Shown: positions 22,171-32,809 of the stretch, piece after piece
Numbering within the stretch: position 1 is the stretch's first letter
Layout: every line of letters begins with the position of its first letter
Assembly: GCF_020379485.1 (NCBI RefSeq)
Contig: NC_063448.1
Location: 46,881,218-46,945,217 of the forward strand
Length of the DNA: 64,000 nucleotides
Reading direction: 5' to 3'
Origin: Brassica napus
Lineage: Eukaryota > Streptophyta > Magnoliopsida > Brassicales > Brassicaceae
Position numbers and translations under genes: made by a program
The notes under the pieces: generated by a model
The model's database searches: none
The model's input: only the letters and a program-made list of their open reading frames with translations
What the model was told of the DNA's origin: nothing

Positions 22171-22848
22171 TGGGGTGGGCGTTCGGGTACCCATTCGGGT
22201 TCGGTTCAGATCTAATCGGGTTTCGGGTTTTCGGGTTTAAAGATTTCAGCCCCATTCGGATATTTCTAAATTTCGATTCGGGTTCGGTTCGGATCTTTGC
22301 GGGTTCAGTTTGGGTTCGGATAACCCATTTAAATTATTTTTAAAATTTTAATATTCATTATATGCTTAAAATTTCTCAAAATCAATAAATCAAAATAATA
22401 TATTACATATAAATTTGTATAATATATGTCAAAATACCTAAAATTAACATATAAATTAGTTTGATTTAAATATTTGGATTGAAAATCAATAGATATTTCA
22501 AGCATTTTGGTGTTTTGAATATATTTTAGATATTTTAGACATTTACTTTTGACTATTTATGTATATTTTTAAGTATTTTAGACAACTTTAAAGTATCTTA
22601 TATATTTTGGATGTTTTTAATATATATTAAATCTAAAAATAAGTAATATATTTAGGTATATAAATCTATTTCAGTTACATTCGGGTACCCGAGATACTTC
22701 GGTTCGGGTCAGGTTCGGTTTCGGTTCTTTAGATACCAAAATTTTGAACCCGTTCGGATATTTAATCAATTTCGGTTCGGGTTTGGTACTACTTTTTCGG
22801 ATCGGGTCCGGTTCGGTTCTTCGGATCCAGGTTTTTTGTCCAGCCCTA
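22171..22848. mobile_element. hAT-like GGGTTCGG element, copy 2 (in pseudogene intron)
   Basis: Same family as copy 1, with a near-identical interior (for example the stretch around TATATGCTTAAAATTTCTCA). It ends TTTTGTCCAGCCCTA at 22848, the inverse of the TAGGG-TGG start. No clean duplication can be read, so the left border is approximate. Confidence 0.7.
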
Positions 22849-24084
22849 GTTATATCTTATATGTAAGATATAGAATATGTCAGTTTTAAACCTTAGGAGA
22901 GGTAATATGAAAAATGGTATTCATTTTTATGGTCCATGAGCATTGTATGATTAGACTTTAATCAAATTTAACCTTAGAAGAGGAATTTGGAAAAATGTGA
23001 TGGTTGAGGATGTAGATTATAGCAACTTTAAATTAACCTTTGTAGATGAATTTGGAAAATATGTGAAATGTTATCAACTTAACATTAGATGGTCTAGAGC
23101 TTACCTTAGAATATGGTAAAAGCTTAATATGTTACTAGTTCGTAGTCAGATAGATAGAAAATCTAGGATTTGACATCCCTCTGTTTATTGATGTATATAA
23201 CATATGTTTGTGTAGTGAGGCACTATGAGATGGTTTACTTAATTCGTGAAAAACATAATGAAGAGGCCAAAAGCGTCAATGAGAAAGTCCAAGGTGAACA
23301 AAAATTTCTCCTTCTCATGCTCCTTTGTATATGTACACACTAGTTATAGCGGTGATTGTGTTTGTTTATGATGTTCAGAATTTCTGAAGGAGAAGAAATA
23401 AAAAGTTTGGAGGTTTAGTGACTGAGGGATGAGTAGACTGGCATATAAGATCTACAAGGCAGAGAATGCACACTACACATATTGATGAACTTTGAGATAG
23501 AAGCCAAACACCTAAACGAATTCAAGGAAATGTTAGATGGTGTGAAAAGGTGATTAGACAACTCATGATGAAATGCGATGAGGCCATTATAAAAGACTGC
23601 CCTCTATCTCTCAAGTTTCACTATGTTTGGGCAAGTATGAATGATGATGATGAGGAAGGCGAAGATGAGTATGAAGTAGATGAAGATGGTAATGTCGTTA
23701 TTGTGGTGTATGAAAATGAAGAAGGAGAAGAAGATGGGGCTGATGAGCTGGAACAAGGACATGACCAATCAAATAACGCCATAAGAGAAAATCGGACAAT
23801 AGCTAACGTAGGAGGAGGTTAGAGCTGTTTGTCGATGTTTAGTGTTTTGTAATGAAATTTGCATAACAAGGTCTTATAATCAAGAAAAGATGAGAAACTT
23901 AAAGAAATCATTCAACACTAAAACTTGTTTGAAGTTTTCTCAAGGAACATAAAGAAACAACAATCCATCACAACTCAGAAGCAATACTACTAGTAGATTA
24001 AAAACTACTGAAACCCAACATTAAACGATTTAAACATTGTGGAAGTTTGAATCCGGTTCTTGATTCCTTTCTCAGATTGAGAGG

Positions 24085-24745
24085 TTAAAACCAACGTTTA
24101 GCAGGCCTGATGTCATCAGCTGCAACATCTCCTTCCTCACTTTGGTCTTTACCAACCCTCTTCCTCTTAAGGAGAGGCTCAGATTTGCCAGCATACAAGT
24201 TACAACCATCATCATCAACATCGTCATCTTCATCGATTTCTTCTTCAACATTGTTCTCTTTCGGTTCAAAATCACTAGCGTACTCCTCGTCTTCATCCTC
24301 ACCAACCGGCTTCACTAGATACTCAGTCCCAAGATCTTCCTCATGCACAGTTATAACCAAATATATCACTAACTAACTTTCTCTTTTCGTTTTCGCTCAG
24401 GGAGCAAAACAAAGATTTAAAACCCTAATTTGAATTTGGGGGAAACAAAAAAAGATTAAACTCTGATTTGACCTAATCTATATTCAGTAAAATTCGAGAC
24501 TAAGTAGACCTAAAGATACGAACGAAACACCAAATATATACCCTGCTCTCAAGGATTATAGCTCAAATTAAATATTTCGAGATTCTACCTCTTCATTATC
24601 ATCCTCGTCCTCGTCGTCATTTTCATCCTCATCTCTGGTAACTTCTTCTCCTCCTTCGTTTGTTTCTTTCACTTCAATGTCGTCGTCGCTAATAACCTGA
24701 ACATTAGTTTCTTTTGTGATTTTTTTTATCATCGTCAACAGACAT
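24085..24745 (-). CDS. Acidic Asp/Glu-rich protein, function unknown (two exons, one frame error)
   Basis: Exon 1 runs from ATG at 24745 to 24589 (donor GTAGAA); exon 2 from about 24346 to TAA at 24085. The product is very acidic (for example DENDDEDEDDNEE, then EEEIDEDDDVDDDG), with basic patches KRKR and RPAKR near the C-terminus that could serve nuclear localisation. It resembles plant nucleolin-like or ANP32-like acidic proteins in composition only; I do not recognise a domain. By position it matches the unknown gene next to RFC3 in Arabidopsis. An eight-A run after MSVDDD (24720-24727) puts exon 1 out of frame by one; seven A would join the exons in phase. Whether that is a mutation or a sequencing error cannot be decided here. 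It is convergent with the S6-like pseudogene. Confidence 0.6.
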
Positions 24746-24949
24746 CTTACGTTCAACGAGATTTACATTTCCATAAGGTGTTTTTTAAGGGTGAAGAGAG
24801 TACCGAGAGAAAGAGATAGTAGAAGCTTCAAACTATCTTTAGCAGTAGAAATGTAACCCAAAAAATTCAATCACAACCGTTACATTTGAACTCTTACTAC
24901 GATTGATGAGATGGTATAAGATCTAACGGTTCGTATGAGAAATAACATG

Positions 24950-26050
24950 ATTTTTTTCTTTTTTGTCGACGTCCATCTTCTAAGATCAAGTGGTAGTCGG
25001 GCTTGAGTCGTTCCGAAGAGATTCTCTGTTCGGCTGGGTCTGATCTATATGAGAAAAGAGAACACCGCTACATCTTGCTTCTGTGGCGAGAGAATCTGCA
25101 CGAGAACTTCTAGTCCTCGGTATATGGCTGATGCTGAACTCCAAGAAGCCGGCTCGTAGAAGTTGGAAGGAAATTAACTTGGAGGCAAAGGTCGGCCAGT
25201 CAGTAGGGTTAGCAATCATGTCCACCAGGTCGGAACAGTCCGTCTCGATATGAATCATGGTGTATTGTAACTCTCGTAAACAGGACATCACCCATATGAG
25301 TCCTTCCATCTCTGCATGGAGGGCTGATGGGCTTTTCCTGCAACCTTGAGGTCCAAATCTTCCGGCTCCCATTTGATCCTTGTAGAAACCCTAAGCCACT
25401 AACCATGCTATTATCGATCCATGATGCATCGATTTGGCAGGTCGGACATTGGGGGTCCACAAGAAAAGTCAAAACCAGCAACGGAGCAAGATGTTGCTCC
25501 TCTTCTTCTCCCTCCTCCAGTAAATTTGCTTTCCTCCAACATTCAACTTCAAGGGAAGCTAGCTAAAGGGTATCCAATGGGGAGATATCTTTACCATTGA
25601 AAAATTTATCATTGCAAGCCTTCCAAATGTACCATAAGATCCATGGGAAAGTCTCAATAAGTGGTTCCATAGAGACTACGTTTCTCTGGTTTCGAAAAAG
25701 GAAGTACATGTTTTGATAAACAGAGGTACTCGGGAAGTAACCTGGAAATGACGGATAGTCCGATAAAACCCACACCTAAAGGGTCGGGGGGCATTCAAAG
25801 ATGAGGTGGTTAATGGTTTCCTCAGGGTCACCGCATCTAGGACAGCTCCTATCGGTGCCCAAGTGTCTATAGGCAAGTTTTTCGGTTGTCGCAATCCTGT
25901 CAAAGCTTGCCACATAAAGTGTTTCATCTTCTTAAGAGCGGGGATACTTCACACATGGCTCTGTAAACTAGTGATACTAGATTGTACAATCTGGGCTTCG
26001 TCATCACACAATAACATGGTTTTAATAAAGATCGAAAATATATGGCTCAT
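24950..26050 (-). mobile_element. LINE (non-LTR retrotransposon) 3' remnant with zf-RVT and RNase H pieces
   Basis: Minus-strand fragments read a zf-RVT-like segment (25927-25676, starting KHFMWQALTGLRQPKNLPI), a linker (25775-25563) and an RNase H-like domain (25481-24986; acidic residues in AEMEGLIWVM and HIETDCSDLVDMI, then RADSLA). This is the C-terminal half of the Brassicaceae LINE ORF2 and of its RNase-H-like relatives. Frame breaks separate the pieces, so it is dead. A T-rich tract at 24951-24965 is consistent with a poly(A) tail on the minus strand. The 5' end is truncated near 26050. Confidence 0.8.
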
Positions 26051-26547
26051 ATCATTGTAAATTAAATAATAAAATTAATTAGGATTTTATTTTCTCCGAG
26101 GAGGCACACGTGGAATATGCGCGAGTAGTAGTACACGTTTCTATTCGTTTGGGCCATAAACTAAGTAACACTGGATAAAATTGGCCGAATGTGAGGCCCA
26201 ATATCAAGCTCATCTATCAAGGGCGTAACTTCATTTCTACTAAGCCGGTAATCCATTTCCTAGTACCATGTCCAAAATGAACGTACCATTGGTAAATGAT
26301 TGAGCGGGTTTGTCGAACACGGGCAAAAATGGGCACGAAGTTTCTAGAATAGAATCACGGGATATACCAACATTCACGAGCTAGTTATCGACTGACGAGA
26401 GATGACAGCGCCACACCGAATTATTTCAATATACATTCTTTTTTTCTTTTCTGAGCAACCTTTTCGATATACATTCATCTAGCTAATTTTAAATATATAT
26501 TTTTTCGTACTATGAAGCACGAATAAATATTGTGTTTTGAAAGTACG

Positions 26548-26584
<37 letters not shown>

Positions 26585-27280
26585 AAATTAGTTAGATGTA
26601 CGTATATATTGAAATTATTCGGTCGACGTCGGGTATATTTGTCGCATACGGACCGACTCATATATGGACCTATTCACCAATACTTCTACTTTTGTCTTGT
26701 TTTTGTGCCAACAACCACATGTAACCAGAAAAGCTAAAGTGTTTACAAACATAAACTAAAGAGCAGACACAGATCCATGTTTACGTAATTAGACAATTAG
26801 GTAGTGATCACTAAACAACGCAGGGCTGCTTATATTATAGTATGACATTTCTTTCAAACCCCAAATCAAAAGAAGTTGATTACGAAGCTTCGTCACGGGT
26901 GGAATCTTAAGAACTATGTAAACGTAATAATTATAAAATATTCATTTATCTATTTAACGAAACTCGTATGTGACGACACGTATAATAAAGCATCTGTATG
27001 TTTGTCTTAAAGAAAAAAACACATAAATACTGCTCCCACTGTTCTTGAAAGTAAAATTTTCGTCTATTAAGAATTTAATAAATGTTTATAATTTAATTTA
27101 TTTTTTATTTTATTATAAACTTTCCAATAACTTTCCACCAATTAAATTTAATCAATTCAAATATTCTCAATTAATGTTTCTCAAAAGTATAAAAAAGTAC
27201 CTTAACAATATAGAAAATCTATTTTTGTGTAACAAGAAAAAAATCTAAAAACAACACAGTTAGTAATTTGTAACCTTTTA
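26051..27280. other. Intergenic DNA with an (AT)n tract, upstream of the PMEI gene
   Basis: No gene seen. It includes an (AT)n run of about 36 bp at 26546-26582 and the upstream region of the 27.4-kb gene. Confidence 0.5.
26424..26476. repeat. Micro-insertion: 23 bp with T-run, 15-bp flanking repeat
   Basis: TTTCAATATACATTC (26424-26438) and TTTCGATATACATTC (26462-26476) differ at one base and flank a 23-bp T-rich insert. Confidence 0.6.
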
Positions 27281-27285
27281 ACATT

Positions 27286-27293
27286 TATAAATA
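27286..27293 (+). promoter_or_regulatory. TATA box of the PMEI gene
   Basis: TATAAATA lies about 100 bp before the ATG, at a normal distance for a plant core promoter. Confidence 0.7.
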
Positions 27294-27389
27294 AGTGTAG
27301 AAACAGAGCTAGCGAGTAGCACTTACAACACACAAGTTCACTTCATTTACTACACATTAATTTCTTTCTCACTCTCTCGAAATCACACG

Positions 27390-27941
27390 ATGAAAAGATC
27401 CTCCGCCGTCACGTCACCGCCATCTCTCTCCCTCTTTCTCCTCCTGCTCCTACCATTGCTAGCTCAATCCTCCGACGACCTTATCGACAAAATCTGCAGA
27501 GTGACGCCGTTCATCGACCTCTGTGAAGCCTCTCTCCGCCCTCTCACTCCCTCACCTTCCGACCCCAAGTCTCTAGCCTCGGCCATGGCTTCCGTTGTTC
27601 TTGGTAACATGACTGATACGTTAGGCTATATCCAATCACTGATCAGACACTCTCACGATCCTGCGGCAGAGCGAGCACTAGCTCAGTGCGCTGAGCTGTA
27701 CCGGCCGGTGGTCAAGTTCAACATTCCTCAGGCGATCGACGCAATGCGGCGAGGAGAGTTAGGGTTCGCGACGTATGTGCTCGGAGACGCTGAGAAACAG
27801 ACTGACACTTGCCAGAAGTGGATCAACAGTGCCGGTGCTGATGATGAAAATTCGGTGGCTCTTACGGCTAGAAACAAGCAGGTTAAGAATCTTTGTGACG
27901 TGGCCATTTCTGTGATTAAGTCTCTAATGAAGGGTCGTTAA
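27390..27941 (+). CDS. Plant invertase/pectin methylesterase inhibitor family protein
   Basis: This is a single-exon gene of 183 residues from ATG at 27390 to TAA at 27941. An N-terminal signal peptide (hydrophobic LFLLLLLPLLA, about residues 14-26) sends it to the apoplast. The mature part fits the PMEI domain (PF04043): a Cys pair at 36 and 45 in the N-terminal hairpin, a second pair at 100 and 141 in the helical bundle, and a further Cys near 168. Length is usual for the family. Members bind and block pectin methylesterases or acid invertases; which target applies cannot be told from sequence. A TATA box stands about 100 bp upstream. By position it matches the PMEI genes next to RFC3 in Arabidopsis. 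No defect seen. Confidence 0.93.
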   Translation: MKRSSAVTSPPSLSLFLLLLLPLLAQSSDDLIDKICRVTPFIDLCEASLRPLTPSPSDPKSLASAMASVVLGNMTDTLGYIQSLIRHSHDPAAERALAQCAELYRPVVKFNIPQAIDAMRRGELGFATYVLGDAEKQTDTCQKWINSAGADDENSVALTARNKQVKNLCDVAISVIKSLMKGR

Positions 27942-28490
27942 GACAAGAATCTTTGTTTCTGTTGCAGATAATAATTATATATTACATATTTGTAATTATT
28001 GATACGAACAAATTTCTGTTTACCAACTGGCAAAATTAATATAAGTAACATATTAGGAGTTAATGGGCTTTAGACATTGGCCCATGAAGCATCCGAAGAC
28101 AGCAACATAACATAAATAATAGATATCTGAAATACACACAAACACGTGAAATCACATGTTCAGTTAATTTGGGCAGCATTAAAAGTGGAGTCTAAAGCTC
28201 AGTGGAGTGTTTAGATTACAGCCACATGGATTCTGTTTCCAAATATACTTATTATTTATTTTCCAAATATACTAGTTATTTATTTACAGCCACATGGATT
28301 CTGTTTCCAAACATACTTTTTTTTAAATAGTTGATTTCAAATTTCAACTGCAAGCATCGCTAACATGTGATTTCATATATAAAATAACTATACCAATAAA
28401 TGGCCCAATAATGTTGATTAACATATTTTCTTACGTTTTGATTTCAAAAAAAAATTGATCATACTTAGCGATCTTTTAAAATGATTCATA
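27942..28490. other. Downstream region of the PMEI gene with a 68-bp-period direct repeat
   Basis: It contains the PMEI 3' untranslated region and AT-rich DNA. A 33-bp sequence beginning ACAGCCACATGGATTCTGTT at 28218 recurs at 28286 with one change. No gene seen. Confidence 0.6.
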
Positions 28491-29581
28491 TCCCATATAT
28501 ATTAAAATAGAAACATTACAACATTTGAAATAGCCATGTGTCATCACCACAATGATTCCTAGAATTTTTAGAGAAATATGTTGGTCCATCAAAATATATA
28601 ATAATTTTTTTATTAAACTAACTATAAATTAATTATTAATGTTATTCATTCTTTCTATAAATAAAAATTACAGAATTATCTAATGTGGCTAAAATATATA
28701 TGACAATTAGTGATTTTGAATAGTAAATATTTGATAAAAATTTGTGTATTCTCTATCATTTTTAGTTAATTTTAACTTATTAAAATAACTTAAACAACCG
28801 AATTAACCATATAATAATTTTTTGATTTTTTCGTATATGTTATATTTAAAAATTTTAAAAACGACTATAAATTATGAAAATTTAAAAAGTATTACATTAA
28901 AACTTTCGTGAACCATGGTTTAAAATTTTGTTATGACAAGATACAAATGATTACAAAACTATATAAGTATGAAGTCTCATTTAATAAATATTAAGATTAA
29001 ATATATATATATATATATATTAAAATATATACATATATATATTAAAATATATACATGTATATATTAATATAATTTAAATTAAAATATATACCATATAAAA
29101 TTACATAAATATTTTAATTTTGAAGTTGCTTTGAACAATTTTTTGATAAAATCTTTGAATAAATATTGACAATAATATTTAAATTTTAAACTTTGCATTA
29201 ATTTTTTTATGATCGTAAATTACTATAACTATTAAACATCACACAATCAGTGATTTAAAGTTTTTGTTATAAAAAGATATATATGAACAAAAAATAATAT
29301 GAGTTGAAAAAAATATTTAATAAATATCAATGTTAAAAATACACTATATATCTATGTTAATATCATTTGAATTTAATTGTATATCATATAAAATAGAAAA
29401 AGTGATTGTTCGGATTAATAAATTTTATTTATGTGTTCGCATCAATTTAATATACTGATTTTAAAATATTTAAGTTATATTTATTATTTCATAATATGTA
29501 AGAAAAATATGTAATACATACAAATAATTTATATATAATATTTATTTCGCATAAGGCGCGGATCTACGCGGATCTTAATAG
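28491..29581 (+). mobile_element. Helitron-like element (non-autonomous)
   Basis: It starts TCCCATATATATTAAAATAG after an A (28490), a common Brassicaceae Helitron 5' end. It ends near GCGCGGATCTACGCGGATC followed by TTAATAG and T; the expected CTAG appears as ATAG. The interior is about 1.09 kb, AT-rich and non-coding. The 3' border is less certain than the 5' one. Confidence 0.6.
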
Positions 29582-30018
29582 TTTTTGTATTGTATTCTCT
29601 ATGGCACCGTAACCAGTGATAACACAGTGCAGATAAAAGTATAACACTCAATTTACTTTATTTGTAACTTCTCTTATTTTATTACACGAAAAACATTACT
29701 ACAAAACTACTCTTACCCACATCGGATAGTTATTGTTTCATTGCCGCCGAGAAAGCAGCTGATTTTGGCACAAAAAATTATCGGTATTCATATATGGTTC
29801 ACCGACAACCTAAACCGATATATGGTTTGATCAACAAGTATGGAGTTGGCCCCAACTCCTAACTCCAGACCGTTGGTGTACATTTCACTGTGAAACTCTA
29901 TTCATCTTCTGTTCATTCTCTAATCCAGAAACTGGTTTTAGTAAACTGCAAGTACAGGAGAAGAAAAAAAACAGGATTAGAGATCATTTTAGAGAAATTA
30001 AAACAGCGTTGCTCTTCT
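29582..30018. other. Intergenic DNA, 3' side of the membrane-protein gene
   Basis: No gene seen; it includes the 3' untranslated region of the minus-strand gene ending at 30019. Confidence 0.5.
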
Positions 30019-30731
30019 TTAACCATACATAAACAAAACAACATACTTGGGCATTCTCTGTGCTATAACCGGACCGCCATAACCTACACCCGGTTCGCTC
30101 GCAGATGGGTTTCCCGCATATTGAACCGGTACAAAACCACCACTGGCTTTTCCAACAAAGGGAGATTCCCCGGAGCTAGCGGCTGCTCTCGGCGACAATC
30201 CTGAATATTTTGGAAAACACACACATAAGATTAATCGAAAATAACAATACAAAACGCAAACGCAAGAATTTGAAAATAAATCACACCTTGGAAAACAAGG
30301 ACGAAGAAGAAGATAGCGGTGAGAATAGTGGCGAATACATTGCCGAGAGAAGAGGAGGCAGACGCAGCTTTGGCCTCTCTCGATTTCTTCAAAGCTCTCA
30401 TACGTTCCACCCTCGCGCGTTTCAGCATCGCCAGCTCAGCGATCTCCCTTATCAGTTTCTCATCCGCTGCGTCTAGCGATGGTCCACGCGGCGGCCTAGG
30501 AGGTTTCGACGCTGATTTCTTGCGTTTCTCCTTCCGTTCACTCCTCCCCCATTCCGGTTTACTGATCGCACATTTAACCGGACTTGCATCGTTCTCTAAC
30601 AAACCGGTTTCTACCGGTTTGATATCTGGACACATCGGTATCGATGGCTTCTCCGGCGATTTTGTATAAACATTTTGGCAATCTAAGATTCCTTTCTCAA
30701 GATCAACATCGAAATCAAGACTCATTCCCAT
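30019..30731 (-). CDS. Small single-pass membrane protein, unknown function (two exons)
   Basis: Exon 1 is 30731-30287 and exon 2 is 30200-30019, with donor CAAG/GTGTGA and acceptor ATTCAG/GATTG. The total is 627 nt, giving 208 residues. The start is ATG at 30731; an in-frame GTG further up is ignored. The first half is polar, with a basic stretch (RSERKEKRKKSASKPPRPPR, about residues 62-81) and a charged helix (KRARVERMRALKKSREAK). A hydrophobic segment at about 129-149 (FATILTAIFFFVLVF) is one membrane helix, and a Gly/Pro-rich tail ends MPKYVVLFMYG. I recognise no named domain. By position it matches the uncharacterised transmembrane-protein gene near At3g17120. A non-coding leader exon probably lies near 31562-31670. 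Confidence 0.82.
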
Positions 30732-31561
30732 GATCTCACTAGATTTATTCACTCAAGAACAGAACCTAGATCTCTTAGGTCTTGAATCTGTAATCAAGAT
30801 CTGTCTCCAGTAGAGACGAATGAACACACACACACAACCAAATGTGTCTCTATAGGGTTTCTTTTCTTTTATTCCCGCTAGTGCCGCCTTTAATAGTCAA
30901 AGCAAGTAAAGAATGAATTACAGCTAACGTCACGTCTCCTCAAAATTTAATCTGCAAAAACTAAATCACAAACTTTAATTTTTCATCAATCGATAAAGAA
31001 AATACTTTTAATGCTTATAATTAATCATAGTGTAGAATATGGATAATTACCGAATCAACAATCACGTGGTATTGATAAATGAAGTTGAAAAAAACAAAAG
31101 TAAAGACTGGATTAGAGGATTAAAAGAGGATGAAAGGAGTTTGAAGTTTTGTTGATGTTTTTATTTAGATATACTACTGTCAAAAGTAGGTAATATTTAT
31201 AGTGCATTAATTCGAAACTAATTGCTTTATGAAAAAAAAAGGAAAATATTTTGTTTTTTTTTGCTTAATCTCGAGCATGAAGCAAGGAACAGCTGGTGTT
31301 TTTGCTTTATTCCAATGCCGTGACTTGGGGAGAAAAACATAAAAATTAATGAAGAAATGAATAAAAATATTTTCATGGAATTGAATACGAACCCGGAAAA
31401 TTAAATCGAAATTACTGATCAGTGATGACGAGTATTTGAATGATGGATGAAGAACAGAGTCTAACTAGAAACAGTAGAAGAACTTTAAAAAAAAAACTTG
31501 AAATATATGAACGAAATTGGAGTGAATAAAATAGAAAAATATTTGAAACTTGTTGTTGTAC

Positions 31562-31670
31562 CTTGAAACGAAAGAGAAGGAGACCCAGATCCGATACTGA
31601 AGAGATGAGCAGAGAGACCGAGGAGAAAATGGCGGGTTACTTGTCCGAGTTCGGACCCATTCCAAAAACT
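31562..31670 (-). other. Candidate 5' untranslated exon of the membrane-protein gene
   Basis: A CT-rich minus-strand stretch ends in a donor CAAG/GTACAA (intron from 31561). An acceptor TTACAG lies at 30788-30790, about 57 bp before the ATG. Leader introns of this size are common in plant genes; unproven here. Confidence 0.4.
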
Positions 31671-32643
31671 AATTCAGGACAAAGAAAAAAGGAAGAATGA
31701 TTTGTACACATTCGTCGAAGTTTCCAGCTTTTTTTTCCTTTCAGGAGAGATCAAATATGTAGTTTAATTAATTTGGTTATTTTAAAAATAATAATAAAAG
31801 ACAGCAGATTTTGAATTAGTAATAGAGTGTATTGTGTTTGGACATGCGTTTATGTTCTAAATATAGGCTGAGATTGCGCATCTGAGCTTTTCTCTAGCAG
31901 GGAGCTTCACGTCACCGACGCATAGATATGGGCCAACATATTATTTTATTCCACTTAGATCCCCTTGATTCTTATATCTTATGCGTTTGCATCCGTTGAA
32001 ATTTACTGTAGCCCTTTGTACAATGGTTTGTTCGTACGCTAATATTGGTTTTTTTCATAAATACAAAACTCAATTTTGTAATTTTTGTATGAATTTACAA
32101 GGAAATTACAGAATCAGGTAGAGAAAGACAAATATGACGACATGTTATATCACATTGAATAAATTTGGCCCCAATTTGATTTACTATAAATCTGTCTGAC
32201 CCAGTTTACAAATATCTGAAACTCACAAATTCCAACGAGATTTGTGAATGAAATATTGGGTTAAGACATTTTCAATCCAACACTAAAATTCTATTTTATT
32301 ATGATTTTTATAGTAAAACCTTTTCCAACCTAATACTTAAAATCACACCATTTAGTACAACACTATAATTTCACACCAAATTTGATATGACACTATTCAT
32401 TCAACTAAATACTATTCACTTTTTACTAATAATAGCAATCTCAATTAATTCCAAAGATTGTAAATCTCTGTAAAATTGAAATGTTGTGTTTCCAACATGC
32501 AACTCTAAAAAATACTTAAACTTAAGAGTTGTGTCTTTTCATCTAAATTGATATTAAAAATTCCAAAAAAAGTCTTTGTGCAATTATTTGTTTAATTCAA
32601 AAATTATGTATTAGCTAGAGTAAAGAGTCATGTTTTCCATTGT
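31671..32643. other. Upstream intergenic DNA
   Basis: It holds the presumed promoter of the minus-strand gene. From about 32260 to 32460 lies AT-rich sequence with ACACTA-type motifs like those in the hairpin at 37619. No gene seen. Confidence 0.45.
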
Positions 32644-32659
32644 AAAAGTAAAATAGATT

Positions 32660-32797
32660 ACATGTGGCTGGCCAGCACCTCTGGATGACCCTCGGCGGGC
32701 TCCGGCGGCTCCTACGGGGGTTCACCGGACGGTCTTTGGGCGCTAGTCGGAGTCCTACGGGTCATCCGGACACCAGAGTCATCAAAAAAAAAAAAAA
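32660..32797 (+). mobile_element. SINE-like retroposon with 16-bp target duplication
   Basis: A GC-rich, roughly 120-bp body ends in about 14 A and is flanked by AAAAGTAAAATAGATT at 32644-32659 and 32794-32809 (the last A's are shared with the tail). A possible pol III A box (TGGCTGGCCAG, about 32666) and B box (GGTTCACCGG, about 32719) are spaced as in tRNA-derived SINEs. The outer parts are partly self-complementary (CTCTGG...ATGACCC with GGGTCAT...CCAGAG). I do not recognise the family. Confidence 0.75.
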
Positions 32798-32809
32798 GTA
32801 AAATAGATT

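Larger units (their letters stand above)
20791..23822 (+). pseudogene. Plastid ribosomal protein S6-like (RFC3-like) pseudogene
   Basis: Exon-like pieces are about 20800-21057 (plastid-transit-like N-terminus, then SFSARLDEATGPFPESILL), 21148-21201 (KKIDEEIDLLPDIDDAEE), 21955-22008 (ELYEFLDLQLHSDLNEE), about 23217-23294 (HYEMVYLIREKHNEEAKSVN) and 23379-23822, ending in an acidic tail (DDDEEGEDEYEVDEDGNVV). This order resembles Arabidopsis RFC3, a plastid S6-family protein affecting root lipids and growth, as I recall it. It is broken: the 5th exon has TAA after EKK, TGA where Trp is expected (RFSD-W-GM), another stop in HYTY, and frame shifts; the N-terminal frame is also disturbed. Two hAT-like insertions sit in introns. 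A working copy elsewhere in the genome is expected. Confidence 0.75.
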
